Shown here one piece after another: positions 4,184 to 10,644 of a DNA stretch of 11,471 bases (position 1 is the stretch's first letter; each line of letters begins with the position of its first letter). Below the pieces are notes generated by a model. That model was not told the DNA's origin. It did not search any database and was given only the letters and a program-made list of their open reading frames with translations. The position numbers were made by a program, and so were the translations under genes. Source of the stretch: Candidatus Competibacteraceae bacterium. Lineage in GTDB: Bacteria > Pseudomonadota > Gammaproteobacteria > Competibacterales > Competibacteraceae. The stretch covers positions 1 to 11,471 of the forward strand of contig JADJQQ010000026.1 in the NCBI GenBank assembly GCA_016712625.1. Reading direction: 5' to 3'.

Positions 4184-4714
4184 ATGATACCCGAAACTTC
4201 TGAAAAAATCACCACCGACACCGCCGAATCACGCGGCGAGCAAACAATTGCCCTGCAATCCTGGTTGACCCGCGAATATCCCAAGACCTTCAACCTGGAC
4301 GCACCGGTTCCGCTGAAAATCGGGATACACCTCGACCTGGCGGCGCAGCACCCCGACCTTGACCCGGCGACCTTGCGCCGTGCGCTGATACGGTACTGCG
4401 CGCGCCGCGCCTACCAAATTGCCCTGGCCCGTGAGGGCGCTTGCCGCGTTGACCTGGACGGGCAACCCGCCGGCGAAGTGACCGCCGAACAGGCGACTAT
4501 CGCCAAGGCGAAGCTGACCGCCTGGAAAGCCAAGAAACCCGCCAAATCGGCCGCACCTTCCACGCCAGCGCCGACCCCTGCACCAACACCACCCCCACCG
4601 CCTGAACAGCCTGAACCACCGCCAGCAGCGGTTCCTGGCCGGCCCGTGCTGCGGCTGAAGAAACCAGCCGGCACCGTGGTGAGTGCCGCTATTGCACGGA
4701 GAGCGAAGTCATGA
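4184..4714 (+). CDS. ProQ/FinO-domain RNA chaperone
   Basis: A 176-residue protein. Residues about 22-112 form a ProQ/FinO domain: Trp-Leu-Thr-Arg-Glu-Tyr-Pro-Lys-Thr-Phe, Pro-Leu-Lys-Ile-Gly-Ile-His (43-49), Leu-Arg-Arg-Ala-Leu-Ile-Arg-Tyr-Cys (64-72), then Gly-Ala-Cys-Arg-Val-Asp-Leu-Asp-Gly and Gly-Glu-Val-Thr-Ala-Glu. Proteins with this domain bind RNA stem-loops and help antisense RNAs pair; plasmid FinO controls conjugation this way. A Pro/Ala/Thr-rich linker (about 124-152) leads to a basic tail, Leu-Arg-Leu-Lys-Lys-Pro-Ala-Gly-Thr-Val-Val, that resembles the short C-terminal domain of ProQ. The ATG follows AGGTGA. Its stop overlaps the primase-helicase start (ATGA), so they form a coupled pair. 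A role in replication or copy control is inferred. Confidence 0.85.
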   Translation: MIPETSEKITTDTAESRGEQTIALQSWLTREYPKTFNLDAPVPLKIGIHLDLAAQHPDLDPATLRRALIRYCARRAYQIALAREGACRVDLDGQPAGEVTAEQATIAKAKLTAWKAKKPAKSAAPSTPAPTPAPTPPPPPEQPEPPPAAVPGRPVLRLKKPAGTVVSAAIARRAKS

Positions 4715-7236
4715 CCGCCGCCGCCCGCAACACCAATCCGACGCCGGCCGTGCAAGCCGCCCTGACCGCCCTATTCACGCCCGGCGAAACCTTCGAAATC
4801 CGAGTGCCCGCGCCCGCCACCGGCTGGCCAGTATTCGGTTACTTCAACGATCCCGCCGCTGCCGTGCAAGCCGCCGCCGCCTGGAGCGGAAAGGCCGAGG
4901 CCGTCTACGTAACGCTGAACCCGGTCAATCCAGCCCTTTTGGCGCGGGCAAACAACCGGATAAAGCAGGCCAGTAAAAAGACGAGCGCCACCAGCGACGC
5001 GGATATTGTGGTTCGGCATTGGCTACCGGTGGATATTGACCCGGTGCGCCCGGCTGGTATTTCGTCGAGCGACGAAGAGCACGCCGCCGCGTTGGAGAAA
5101 GGCCGCGCGATCAAGGCTTGGCTGGATACCCAAGGCTGGCCTACGCCTCTCATGGCCGATTCTGGAAACGGTGCGCACCTGCTGTATCGCGTCGACCTGC
5201 CGAATGACGACGAATCCAAAGGGGTGATCGAAGGTTGCCTCAAAGCACTGGCGGCACGCTTCGACGATCACGCCGGGAATGGCGTCAAGTGCCCGGTTAA
5301 GGTTGATACCGGCGTCTTCAACGCCGCGCGTATCTGGAAGCTCTACGGGACCTTGGCGGCGAAAGGCGACGCGACAGCCGACCGACCGCACCGGATGGCG
5401 CGCATGATCGACGTACCCGAGTCCGCCGGCGTGGTGAGCCGGAAAAGCCTGCAAGCCTTGGCGGATTCAGCGCAAAAACCACCACAACCTGCCCGCGTCG
5501 ACCGGCCCGCGCCATCACAAGCCATGGATAGCCGCAGTGGCGGCGACTTCTTCACCACCGTCAACGAACGCGCCTTGGCGAACCTTTCCGCTTGGGTCCC
5601 CACGCTCTTCCCGTCGGCTACCGAGCACCATCAAGGCTACCGAATCACGTCCAGGGACCTTGGCCGCGACCTGGAGGAAGACCTGTCCATCCAGCCGAAT
5701 GGCATCAAGGATTTCGGCGTGCATGACATGGGTGACGCCACCAGTGGGGGTCGAACGGCGATTGATCTTGTCATCGAGCACGGTAGGGAAAGCGATGCCA
5801 AAGCCGCCGCCCTGTGGCTCTGTGGCCAGCTTGGGATCGAGCCGGAATCCATCGGCTGGAAGCGGCGCGCGGAGCGCCCACAATCCACGCCGGTCATGGA
5901 TATGCCGGTCGATGATGCGGGATACCTGGAGGCACTGGGAAGCGCGGAGCCGCCCAAAGCTGAGGGGCAAGGCATCCAACCGCCGAAATGGAAGCCGCTC
6001 GACCTGGACGCCATGCGCGACGCCCGTCTGCATCCTCGCTGCATCGTGGAATACCAGCTTTATGCGGACCTTGCCGTGGTGAACGCGGAAGGAGGGACCG
6101 GCAAGACCACCCTCTTGTTGTATGAGGCCGTGCATATCGCCCTTGGGCGCGATCTGTGGGGCTGCCGGGTGCTGAACCCAGGCCGGACGCTTTTCATCAC
6201 CGCCGAAGACGGGGAAGAGATTTTGCAGGCCCGCCTGCTGAAGATCATGGACGCGCTGAACATGACGGACTATGAGCGCCGCAAGGTGGCAGATAGCATC
6301 ATGTTTTGGGATTTGAGCGGCACCATGGCGAGATTGGCCGAACTGGACGCGCGCGGGAATCTGGTTCTGACTGAACTAGCGGACCGGATCGTCGATACCT
6401 ACTGTGACGCTGGATTGGCTCAAGTCATCTTCGACCCGGTCGTCAGCTTCAGTCCAGGCGAACGCATCGTGAACGACGGGGAACAAGCCATCGTGACCGC
6501 CTGCCGTCGGATCACTCGCGGCCTCGATTGCTGTGTGCGGCTGATCCACCATAGCGGACAAGCCAACGCGCGCAATGGCGCGATTGACCAATATGCCGGC
6601 CGTGGCGGGACTGCGTTACCCGATGGATGCCGCATGGTCACGATTCTTGCCAACGCGACCCGCGTCCTCCTTCCAAAGCCCGACGGCTTCGACCTGCAAC
6701 CGGGTGAAACTGGTTTTCTGATGGCCCGCGCCAAGCTGAGCTATGCACCACCACAGCCCAATATCTGGATCAGACGGCGCGGCTGGACCTTTGAATATTT
6801 CATCGAGACACCTCGCAACGCCGAAGCGGTACGCGACCATGACGCGGACAAGGTGGCTAAATTCCTGACCGAAGAGCTCCACCATGGACGGCGGTACACG
6901 GCGCGATCCCTGGAGGATAGCGGCAGGTTGAAGCTACCACGCGCCCGGTTGCGCGCCGCCCTGGCCACGCTGGAAACGGCCGGCCGGCTGGATGAGCGCG
7001 AGCTACCCACCGATCAGCGGCGCGGACGCAAGAAACACTATCTCCATTGCGCCAAGGCTTCCGGCGCAATAGCGGCCGAAATGGACACCCAACAGCCAAC
7101 GGCGACACCCATTGCGCCGGACATTTCTATTGCGCCGCCCTATAGAGACAGAAACGGCGCAATAGCCGCCGTTCCATCCCCTGCTTCTTCCATTGCGCCA
7201 GCCAAACGGCGCAATAGCGGCGCAATGGCGCAATAG
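4711..7236 (+). CDS. Primase-helicase replication protein (AEP primase plus RepA-like ATPase)
   Basis: An 841-residue replication initiator. The N-terminal half resembles an archaeo-eukaryotic-type primase (PrimPol): Val-Asp-Ile-Asp-Pro at 107-111 (metal-binding DxD), Ser-Gly-Asn-Gly-Ala-His at 151-156, and Val-Asp-Thr (198-200) with Arg207, Lys210 and Gly-Thr at 213-214. The C-terminal half is a RecA-fold RepA-like helicase (AAA_25): Walker A Glu-Gly-Gly-Thr-Gly-Lys-Thr-Thr (460-467), Walker B Val-Ile-Phe-Asp-Pro (572-576), and Leu-Ile-His-His-Ser-Gly-Gln (611-617). A winged-helix-like segment lies near 715-775. The last 70 residues are low-complexity because the DNA carries the iteron-like repeats. 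It is intact, unlike several neighbours. Such fused proteins initiate replication of satellites, prophages and plasmids from an adjacent origin. Confidence 0.9.
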   Translation: MTAAARNTNPTPAVQAALTALFTPGETFEIRVPAPATGWPVFGYFNDPAAAVQAAAAWSGKAEAVYVTLNPVNPALLARANNRIKQASKKTSATSDADIVVRHWLPVDIDPVRPAGISSSDEEHAAALEKGRAIKAWLDTQGWPTPLMADSGNGAHLLYRVDLPNDDESKGVIEGCLKALAARFDDHAGNGVKCPVKVDTGVFNAARIWKLYGTLAAKGDATADRPHRMARMIDVPESAGVVSRKSLQALADSAQKPPQPARVDRPAPSQAMDSRSGGDFFTTVNERALANLSAWVPTLFPSATEHHQGYRITSRDLGRDLEEDLSIQPNGIKDFGVHDMGDATSGGRTAIDLVIEHGRESDAKAAALWLCGQLGIEPESIGWKRRAERPQSTPVMDMPVDDAGYLEALGSAEPPKAEGQGIQPPKWKPLDLDAMRDARLHPRCIVEYQLYADLAVVNAEGGTGKTTLLLYEAVHIALGRDLWGCRVLNPGRTLFITAEDGEEILQARLLKIMDALNMTDYERRKVADSIMFWDLSGTMARLAELDARGNLVLTELADRIVDTYCDAGLAQVIFDPVVSFSPGERIVNDGEQAIVTACRRITRGLDCCVRLIHHSGQANARNGAIDQYAGRGGTALPDGCRMVTILANATRVLLPKPDGFDLQPGETGFLMARAKLSYAPPQPNIWIRRRGWTFEYFIETPRNAEAVRDHDADKVAKFLTEELHHGRRYTARSLEDSGRLKLPRARLRAALATLETAGRLDERELPTDQRRGRKKHYLHCAKASGAIAAEMDTQQPTATPIAPDISIAPPYRDRNGAIAAVPSPASSIAPAKRRNSGAMAQ
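7046..7234. repeat. Nine GGCGCAAT iteron-like repeats, probable replication origin
   Basis: The 8-mer GGCGCAAT occurs on + at 7063, 7156, 7208, 7219 and 7227, and as ATTGCGCC at 7046, 7111, 7129 and 7192. That is nine copies in 189 bases, several extended to CGGCGCAATAGC. They lie inside the 3' end of the primase-helicase gene and make its tail read as repeated Gly-Ala-Ile-Ala and Ile-Ala-Pro. I found no exact copy elsewhere in the window. Initiator-binding repeats within or just after the initiator gene are known in lambda (gene O) and in phage-satellite origins. Confidence 0.8.
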
Positions 7237-7271
7237 GGAAGAATTACCACAGGACACCCCGGCCTCCCACC

Positions 7272-7553
7272 GTGGAAGCGAAGCCACCGGCCAAGGGAAC
7301 CGCCGCCGACGCCCTGGAAGCCGAGGGGCGGCGATTGCTGGAAGCGGCCAAGACCGCGCCGTCTGGGGTCAAGGTTTTGGAGACTGGCGAATACATCGAT
7401 GATCCCGCGCCCGGAAGCCGAGTCGATCTACGAAACCGAGGGAACCGGCTGTTGGAGCAAGCGCGCAAGATGCGACTCGCCCCTTCCAAATCTCCCGAAT
7501 CCCATCCCGTGGATGCTGAAGATTTGGACGGCGATTGGGAGGAGATCCTGTGA
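7272..7553 (+). CDS. Small hypothetical protein, 93 aa
   Basis: It starts at a GTG with only a weak AGGA about 17 bases upstream, so the start is uncertain; no in-frame ATG lies near. The protein has two helical segments of similar pattern: Ala-Leu-Glu-Ala-Glu-Gly-Arg-Arg-Leu-Leu-Glu-Ala-Ala-Lys and Arg-Asn-Arg-Gly-Asn-Arg-Leu-Leu-Glu-Gln-Ala-Arg-Lys. These may be an internal duplication. An acidic tail, Asp-Leu-Asp-Gly-Asp-Trp-Glu-Glu-Ile-Leu, follows. Its stop overlaps a GTG (GTGA) at 7550 preceded by GGGAGGAGA, which couples it to the next gene. No known family. Confidence 0.6.
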   Translation: MEAKPPAKGTAADALEAEGRRLLEAAKTAPSGVKVLETGEYIDDPAPGSRVDLRNRGNRLLEQARKMRLAPSKSPESHPVDAEDLDGDWEEIL

Positions 7554-8115
7554 GCGCTGCCCTGGCCTGGTTGAAGTCGCCGATCCGTTCGGCCCGGTGC
7601 GCGTCCTGAATCGCTTGGGTGCCGCTGGATTCACGCTGTCAGTTCGGGATGGCCGCTTGCTGGCGACACCCTTCACGAAGTTATCCGAACAACAGCGGGC
7701 ATACCTTCGCGCCAACAGGGGCGGCCTGGTGTCGCTGCTCGAAGATGCGGAAGCCCTGCACCGTGCCCTGTTAGCCGCTGGCCCTGCTGGGCTGGCCTGG
7801 CAGGCGGGAACACCGGCCGATTGGCCTGATACCCGCCTGCTGGTCGCTGGCGAGGTGTTGTACAGCGGCAAGCGCATGGCGAGCGTCAACGGCAGGCGCT
7901 TTGCTGCCGAGAGCGCACCGCCCGGCCAGGACATTCCGCCGGACATGCCGAGCGCGCCATTGGCTGAAACCACAAGCGCAGCCGCCACTTGGGCGGACAA
8001 GGGGCCGGACATTGCCAGCGCCGATCCGCGCCGATCCGCGCCACCCGTCTGCCTGCCGGCCGACTACCGGCCTTACCGATTGCTGACCCGGTGCGATCGG
8101 CCAAGCCCGATTTAG
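7550..8115 (+). CDS. TubC-like N-terminal-domain protein, frameshifted start
   Basis: The best start is the GTG at 7550, with a strong GGAGG site and a 4-base overlap with the previous gene, but that frame ends after 19 codons (Met-Ser-Ala-Ala-Leu-Ala-Trp-Leu-Lys). Another frame, open until 8115 and with a GTG at 7597, carries the protein: Leu-Gly-Ala-Ala-Gly-Phe-Thr-Leu-Ser-Val-Arg-Asp-Gly-Arg-Leu, Leu-Arg-Ala-Asn-Arg-Gly-Gly-Leu-Val-Ser-Leu-Leu. This resembles the small TubC-type docking fold found widely in mobile elements, where its role is unknown. The most likely explanation is one missing base between 7560 and 7600. The frame also continues past the TAG at 8113 to 8193, encoding Cys-Glu-Ser-Cys and ending in ATGA. 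Confidence 0.55.
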
Positions 8116-8189
8116 GGGCCAGACGGTGGCGATCCCGTGGGCTGCGAGAGCTGCGGCGCACGGTGGCAGGTGGCAGGTGGAGGTGCGGC

Positions 8190-8818
8190 ATGAATACCGC
8201 GCTCAACAAGGTTGCCGACCCGGAAGTAAGGGCTCAGCTTTACGAAAATGTTACTGGATTGATGCGCCTCGCTTACGAGCAGCAAGGAATTAAGGCGCTG
8301 GAGTCCACGCGACGCATCGCCGCCGTGCATGAGGCTGGCCATGCCGTTGTGTTCGAGGCGACGGCGGACGGGGTTAGATGGTGGCGCGCATATCGATTGA
8401 GAATTTGGAGGAATGACGAAATACCCGGCGTCAATTTTGGGGAGGTGAAACGACGGTATCACCCAAGGCGCCGCTAGAGCGCGTTGATACCCGTATCGAT
8501 CCGGCCGGTACCGCGATAACGGCGATGCGCGCCATCGCGGGATGGACCGCCGAACAGTTGTTTACCGATGACTTCCGGATTGGGTCATCGTTGGATGAAG
8601 TCACGATTGCTAGCGGATGCGCAAAAGGACTGTCCAGGCACTGGATGAAATCACCGGAAGAGTGCTTTGCAATGTTGTTTTCCATGACGCGAGAAATTCT
8701 GAAAGCGAATGCCGTTTGTGCATTGCGCATTGCGGATCGTCTGGAATTCTCGCGTCGGCTGGATAGTTCCGATCTTCGTAGATTGCTGGCGGACGTGAAA
8801 GGCGGGTTTAAGCCATGA
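8190..8818 (+). CDS. HEAGH-motif, M41-peptidase-like protein, one frameshift
   Basis: From the ATG at 8190 the protein contains Arg-Ile-Ala-Ala-Val-His-Glu-Ala-Gly-His-Ala-Val-Val (motif His47-His51). This is the HExxH zinc-binding signature of FtsH/M41 peptidases, but no AAA domain is present. The frame stops at 8477. The other frame, open from about 8446 to 8818, continues in the same style: Ile-Ala-Gly-Trp-Thr-Ala-Glu-Gln-Leu-Phe, Asp-Asp-Phe-Arg-Ile-Gly-Ser-Ser-Leu-Asp-Glu. This matches the C-terminal half of small M41-like proteins in islands, including the acidic region that completes the metal site. The break lies by TTTTGGGGAGG (8437-8447), so a homopolymer miscall is likely. Corrected length is about 209 aa. 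Proteolysis is inferred; the target is unknown. Confidence 0.65.
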
Positions 8819-9063
8819 ACACCGATCACGAAATAATCAGCGAATTCCTGGAATCCGCCCGGTATATGCCGCCCGATTTGCAGCGCGATCCAAGCGGTTT
8901 ATTGCGAGTTTGCCTGCGGATTATGCGGGACAGTGGCGACGATCCAAGAGCTTTAACGAATCTTCTTGAACTGTGCATGACGTTCATTTGCGCGCGGCAT
9001 AGAAAGCAGATTATCGGCCAATTGCAGCAAGCGGCGTATGCGAATCGGCAGAGTATGCACTAA
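8815..9063 (+). CDS. Small hypothetical helical protein, 82 aa
   Basis: It starts at an ATG that overlaps the end of the HEAGH-protein gene (ATGA), and its stop overlaps the next start (TAATG), so it belongs to the same operon. The protein is helical: Glu-Ile-Ile-Ser-Glu-Phe-Leu-Glu-Ser-Ala-Arg-Tyr, Leu-Leu-Arg-Val-Cys-Leu-Arg-Ile-Met-Arg and Leu-Thr-Asn-Leu-Leu-Glu-Leu-Cys-Met-Thr-Phe. It ends in Tyr-Ala-Asn-Arg-Gln-Ser-Met-His. No known domain or catalytic motif is visible. It could partner the HEAGH protein, but only the overlap suggests this. Confidence 0.65.
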   Translation: MNTDHEIISEFLESARYMPPDLQRDPSGLLRVCLRIMRDSGDDPRALTNLLELCMTFICARHRKQIIGQLQQAAYANRQSMH

Positions 9064-9293
9064 TGAAAGAGCGCGTAAATAAAGACCCTGAAATATATTT
9101 GATTGCATGGAAAGGTAGCTGTTCGCAACTGGCGGCGCAATTCGGAATTCCCCTTGAAAAATTTCGCCATGAATTAAATCAACTTCCGAAATATAAACAG
9201 GGGTCAAAACTTTGTTTTGACATTAATGCGCCAAATGCGACAAATTACCTTAAAGCTTTGATTCAGAGGCGGCGATTGAAATTAACGGAATGA
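9063..9293 (+). CDS. Small hypothetical protein, possibly nucleic-acid-binding, 76 aa
   Basis: It begins inside the stop of the previous gene (TAATG). The protein is basic, with Leu-Ala-Ala-Gln-Phe-Gly-Ile-Pro-Leu-Glu-Lys-Phe-Arg-His-Glu-Leu-Asn-Gln-Leu, which looks like a short helix-turn-helix. A basic C-terminal helix, Leu-Ile-Gln-Arg-Arg-Arg-Leu-Lys-Leu, follows. The gene is noticeably more AT-rich than the replication genes, which may show a different origin. It is the last gene of the 7272-9293 operon. No family recognised. Confidence 0.6.
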   Translation: MKERVNKDPEIYLIAWKGSCSQLAAQFGIPLEKFRHELNQLPKYKQGSKLCFDINAPNATNYLKALIQRRRLKLTE

Positions 9294-9376
9294 CCCATTC
9301 TATTAAAGTCTGAAATGTCGCGCTGTCGCTACATGTTGCTGGTGCCTCCTCGACCCTGCCAGCGGAGACAGACAGG

Positions 9377-9419
9377 AGAACCTAGAATATATAACATAAT
9401 CAATAGGTTACTAGGTTCT
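9377..9419. other. 9-bp inverted repeat around an AT-rich loop
   Basis: AGAACCTAG (9377-9385) and CTAGGTTCT (9411-9419) are exact reverse complements with a 25-base AT-rich interior that contains the IHF consensus. It could act as a terminator for the 7272-9293 operon (TTCTTTCT follows) or as part of the DNA bending structure of cos. Confidence 0.5.
9398..9410 (+). promoter_or_regulatory. IHF binding-site consensus
   Basis: AATCAATAGGTTA matches the consensus WATCAANNNNTTR at every specified position and has AT-rich DNA upstream, as strong IHF sites do. In lambda cosB an IHF site lies between the terminase-binding repeats at a similar distance, about 100 bases, from the small terminase start. 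Confidence 0.65.
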
Positions 9420-9509
9420 TTCTAGCGATAGACACGAGGGGTCGCGGAGCACCGATTTTGCCTAGCGACAAGCCACCTATGGGTTTCCTTCCTACGATAG
9501 GATTTGAAT

Positions 9510-10052
9510 ATGGCTTATCTGGTTGATAAAAGAGAACTGTCCAGGGTGTTCAATATCAGCGAACGCACGTTGACCGAGCACCTAAAGGCCGGCCTGCCTT
9601 TCGTCACGGCACCGGAAAAGCGAGGCCAGTCCTACCAGTTCGACACTGGCGATGTTTTCCGCTGGCTGGTTGAACGGGAAATCGCCAAGCGCCTGCCGGC
9701 TGGCAATGAGTCGCTGGACCCGCAACGAGAACGCGCCGCGCTGGACAATGCCCGGCGACGCGAAATCGAACTGCGCCTACAGGAGCGCGAGGGCGTGCTG
9801 ATTCCGGCCGATCGGGTTGAGGAAACCTGGTTGCGATTGGTTCACACATTCAGGTCGCGGATGTTGGTATTGCCCAGCAAGGTGGCGCCGCTGGTTGCCG
9901 CTGAATTCGACGCCGCCAAGATCAGCGGCATGATCGAGTCCCTAATCCATGAAGCGCTGGCCGAGCTGGCGGAAAGCGATGTAGAGCCTTTCCAGCCGAC
10001 CGAAGAGCACGAACCCCCCATGGAAATGGAAGCGGCCGATGGAATCCACTAG
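9510..10052 (+). CDS. Terminase small subunit, Nu1-like
   Basis: A 180-residue DNA-packaging protein. Residues about 3-57 form a winged helix-turn-helix like lambda Nu1: Leu-Val-Asp-Lys-Arg-Glu-Leu-Ser-Arg-Val-Phe-Asn-Ile-Ser-Glu-Arg-Thr-Leu-Thr, Gly-Leu-Pro-Phe-Val, then Phe-Asp-Thr-Gly-Asp-Val-Phe-Arg-Trp-Leu. A charged helix rich in Arg and Glu follows and then a Val-Glu-Glu-Thr-Trp-Leu-Arg oligomerisation region. An acidic tail would contact a large subunit. I use the ATG at 9510 (AGGA 7 bases upstream), not the in-frame TTG at 9504. It binds cos and guides the large terminase, which is absent here, so a helper phage's enzyme would be needed. Phage satellites typically carry their own small subunit to redirect packaging. 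Confidence 0.85.
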   Translation: MAYLVDKRELSRVFNISERTLTEHLKAGLPFVTAPEKRGQSYQFDTGDVFRWLVEREIAKRLPAGNESLDPQRERAALDNARRREIELRLQEREGVLIPADRVEETWLRLVHTFRSRMLVLPSKVAPLVAAEFDAAKISGMIESLIHEALAELAESDVEPFQPTEEHEPPMEMEAADGIH

Positions 10053-10644
10053 CGGCTGCACCGCCACCGGCCTGCAATTGGTCGAGGCGATCATCGCCAT
10101 GGTCCCGCGCATCCAGGCCAACGAAGTACCGCCAGAAGTCGGCCGGCCGCTCTATCGTGAGGTATCCCGCGCCCTAGACAAGCTGCGGGCCATGGGCCTG
10201 TTGAATGAACTCGTCGGGCGACTCCCGCCAAGCCGGAACCGAACGCAACTCTCGCGTGATGTGGCCGCATGGATGCTGCGCGCTCGCCGCTGCCAGCGAG
10301 CGCCGGCTGACCGTCGATTGCAAATTGCCCCGGAACTGCTGGCCTTGGATTTTCCCGAATCGCCGAGGCGCATCTTCGATCACCTTTTTGACGTACCACT
10401 GTCCAGATTTCGGCCGGATACTCGGACAAGATTTCCCACTTTCCGAGTACAAGACATGATCCAACAACGCACCCGCCCCCGCAGTCTGGACTATCTCACT
10501 GGCAACGATGTTTTCGAGTTGCTGCCCGACCTGATAACCCTGCAAGCCGGCCGCAGTCTACGAGCCGATAGGACGCACCCGCTGGCCTGGCGGCGCACAA
10601 AGAACGCATGCCGCTGCTGGGCTTGCGCGATGCTGCCGGAATGA
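10039..10644 (+). CDS. Unknown ORF between terminase and capsid, 3' end probably out of frame
   Basis: It overlaps the terminase stop by 14 bases. The first 60 residues are convincing protein: Leu-Gln-Leu-Val-Glu-Ala-Ile-Ile-Ala-Met-Val-Pro-Arg-Ile-Gln, Pro-Leu-Tyr-Arg-Glu-Val-Ser-Arg-Ala-Leu-Asp-Lys-Leu. Further on come Asp-Val-Phe-Glu-Leu-Leu-Pro-Asp-Leu-Ile and Leu-Gln-Ala-Gly-Arg-Ser-Leu-Arg-Ala. From about 10567 the frame becomes Arg/Trp/Cys-rich, while the neighbouring frame reads Asp-Ala-Pro-Ala-Gly-Leu-Ala-Ala-His-Lys and runs into the capsid protein. One indel near 10567-10571 would fuse this ORF to the capsid, making it an N-terminal extension in the place where related phages have a prohead protease. 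I see no protease motif. Function unknown. Confidence 0.5.
   Translation: MESTSGCTATGLQLVEAIIAMVPRIQANEVPPEVGRPLYREVSRALDKLRAMGLLNELVGRLPPSRNRTQLSRDVAAWMLRARRCQRAPADRRLQIAPELLALDFPESPRRIFDHLFDVPLSRFRPDTRTRFPTFRVQDMIQQRTRPRSLDYLTGNDVFELLPDLITLQAGRSLRADRTHPLAWRRTKNACRCWACAMLPE

Larger units (their letters stand above)
9294..9509. other. Candidate cos region (packaging start) before the small terminase
   Basis: A non-coding 216-base stretch directly upstream of a Nu1-like small terminase, where lambda-type phages have cos. It holds a perfect IHF consensus at 9398-9410 and three similar sequences: CTAGCGATA (9422), CTAGCGACA (9462) and CTACGATAG (9492), at about -88, -48 and -18 from the terminase ATG. 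These could be terminase R-sites. An imperfect dyad, GCTGG/CCAGC (9338-9342, 9359-9363), is one place to look for the nicking site. I cannot define cosN from sequence alone. Confidence 0.5.

Noticed and set aside
5515..6135. Minus-strand ORF of 206 codons inside the primase-helicase gene
   Set aside because: It lies wholly within an intact gene with clear catalytic motifs, and is a codon-bias shadow.
7981..8189. Short tandem repeats (GCCGATCCGC twice near 8020-8040; GGTGGCA near 8160-8180) as functional elements
   Set aside because: They are brief, lie in probable coding sequence and fit simple slippage in GC-rich DNA.
10174..10545. Minus-strand ORF of 123 codons opposite the ORF between terminase and capsid
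   Set aside because: All supported genes run on +, and the + frame here is coupled to the terminase stop. I cannot fully exclude it because the + protein is unrecognised.
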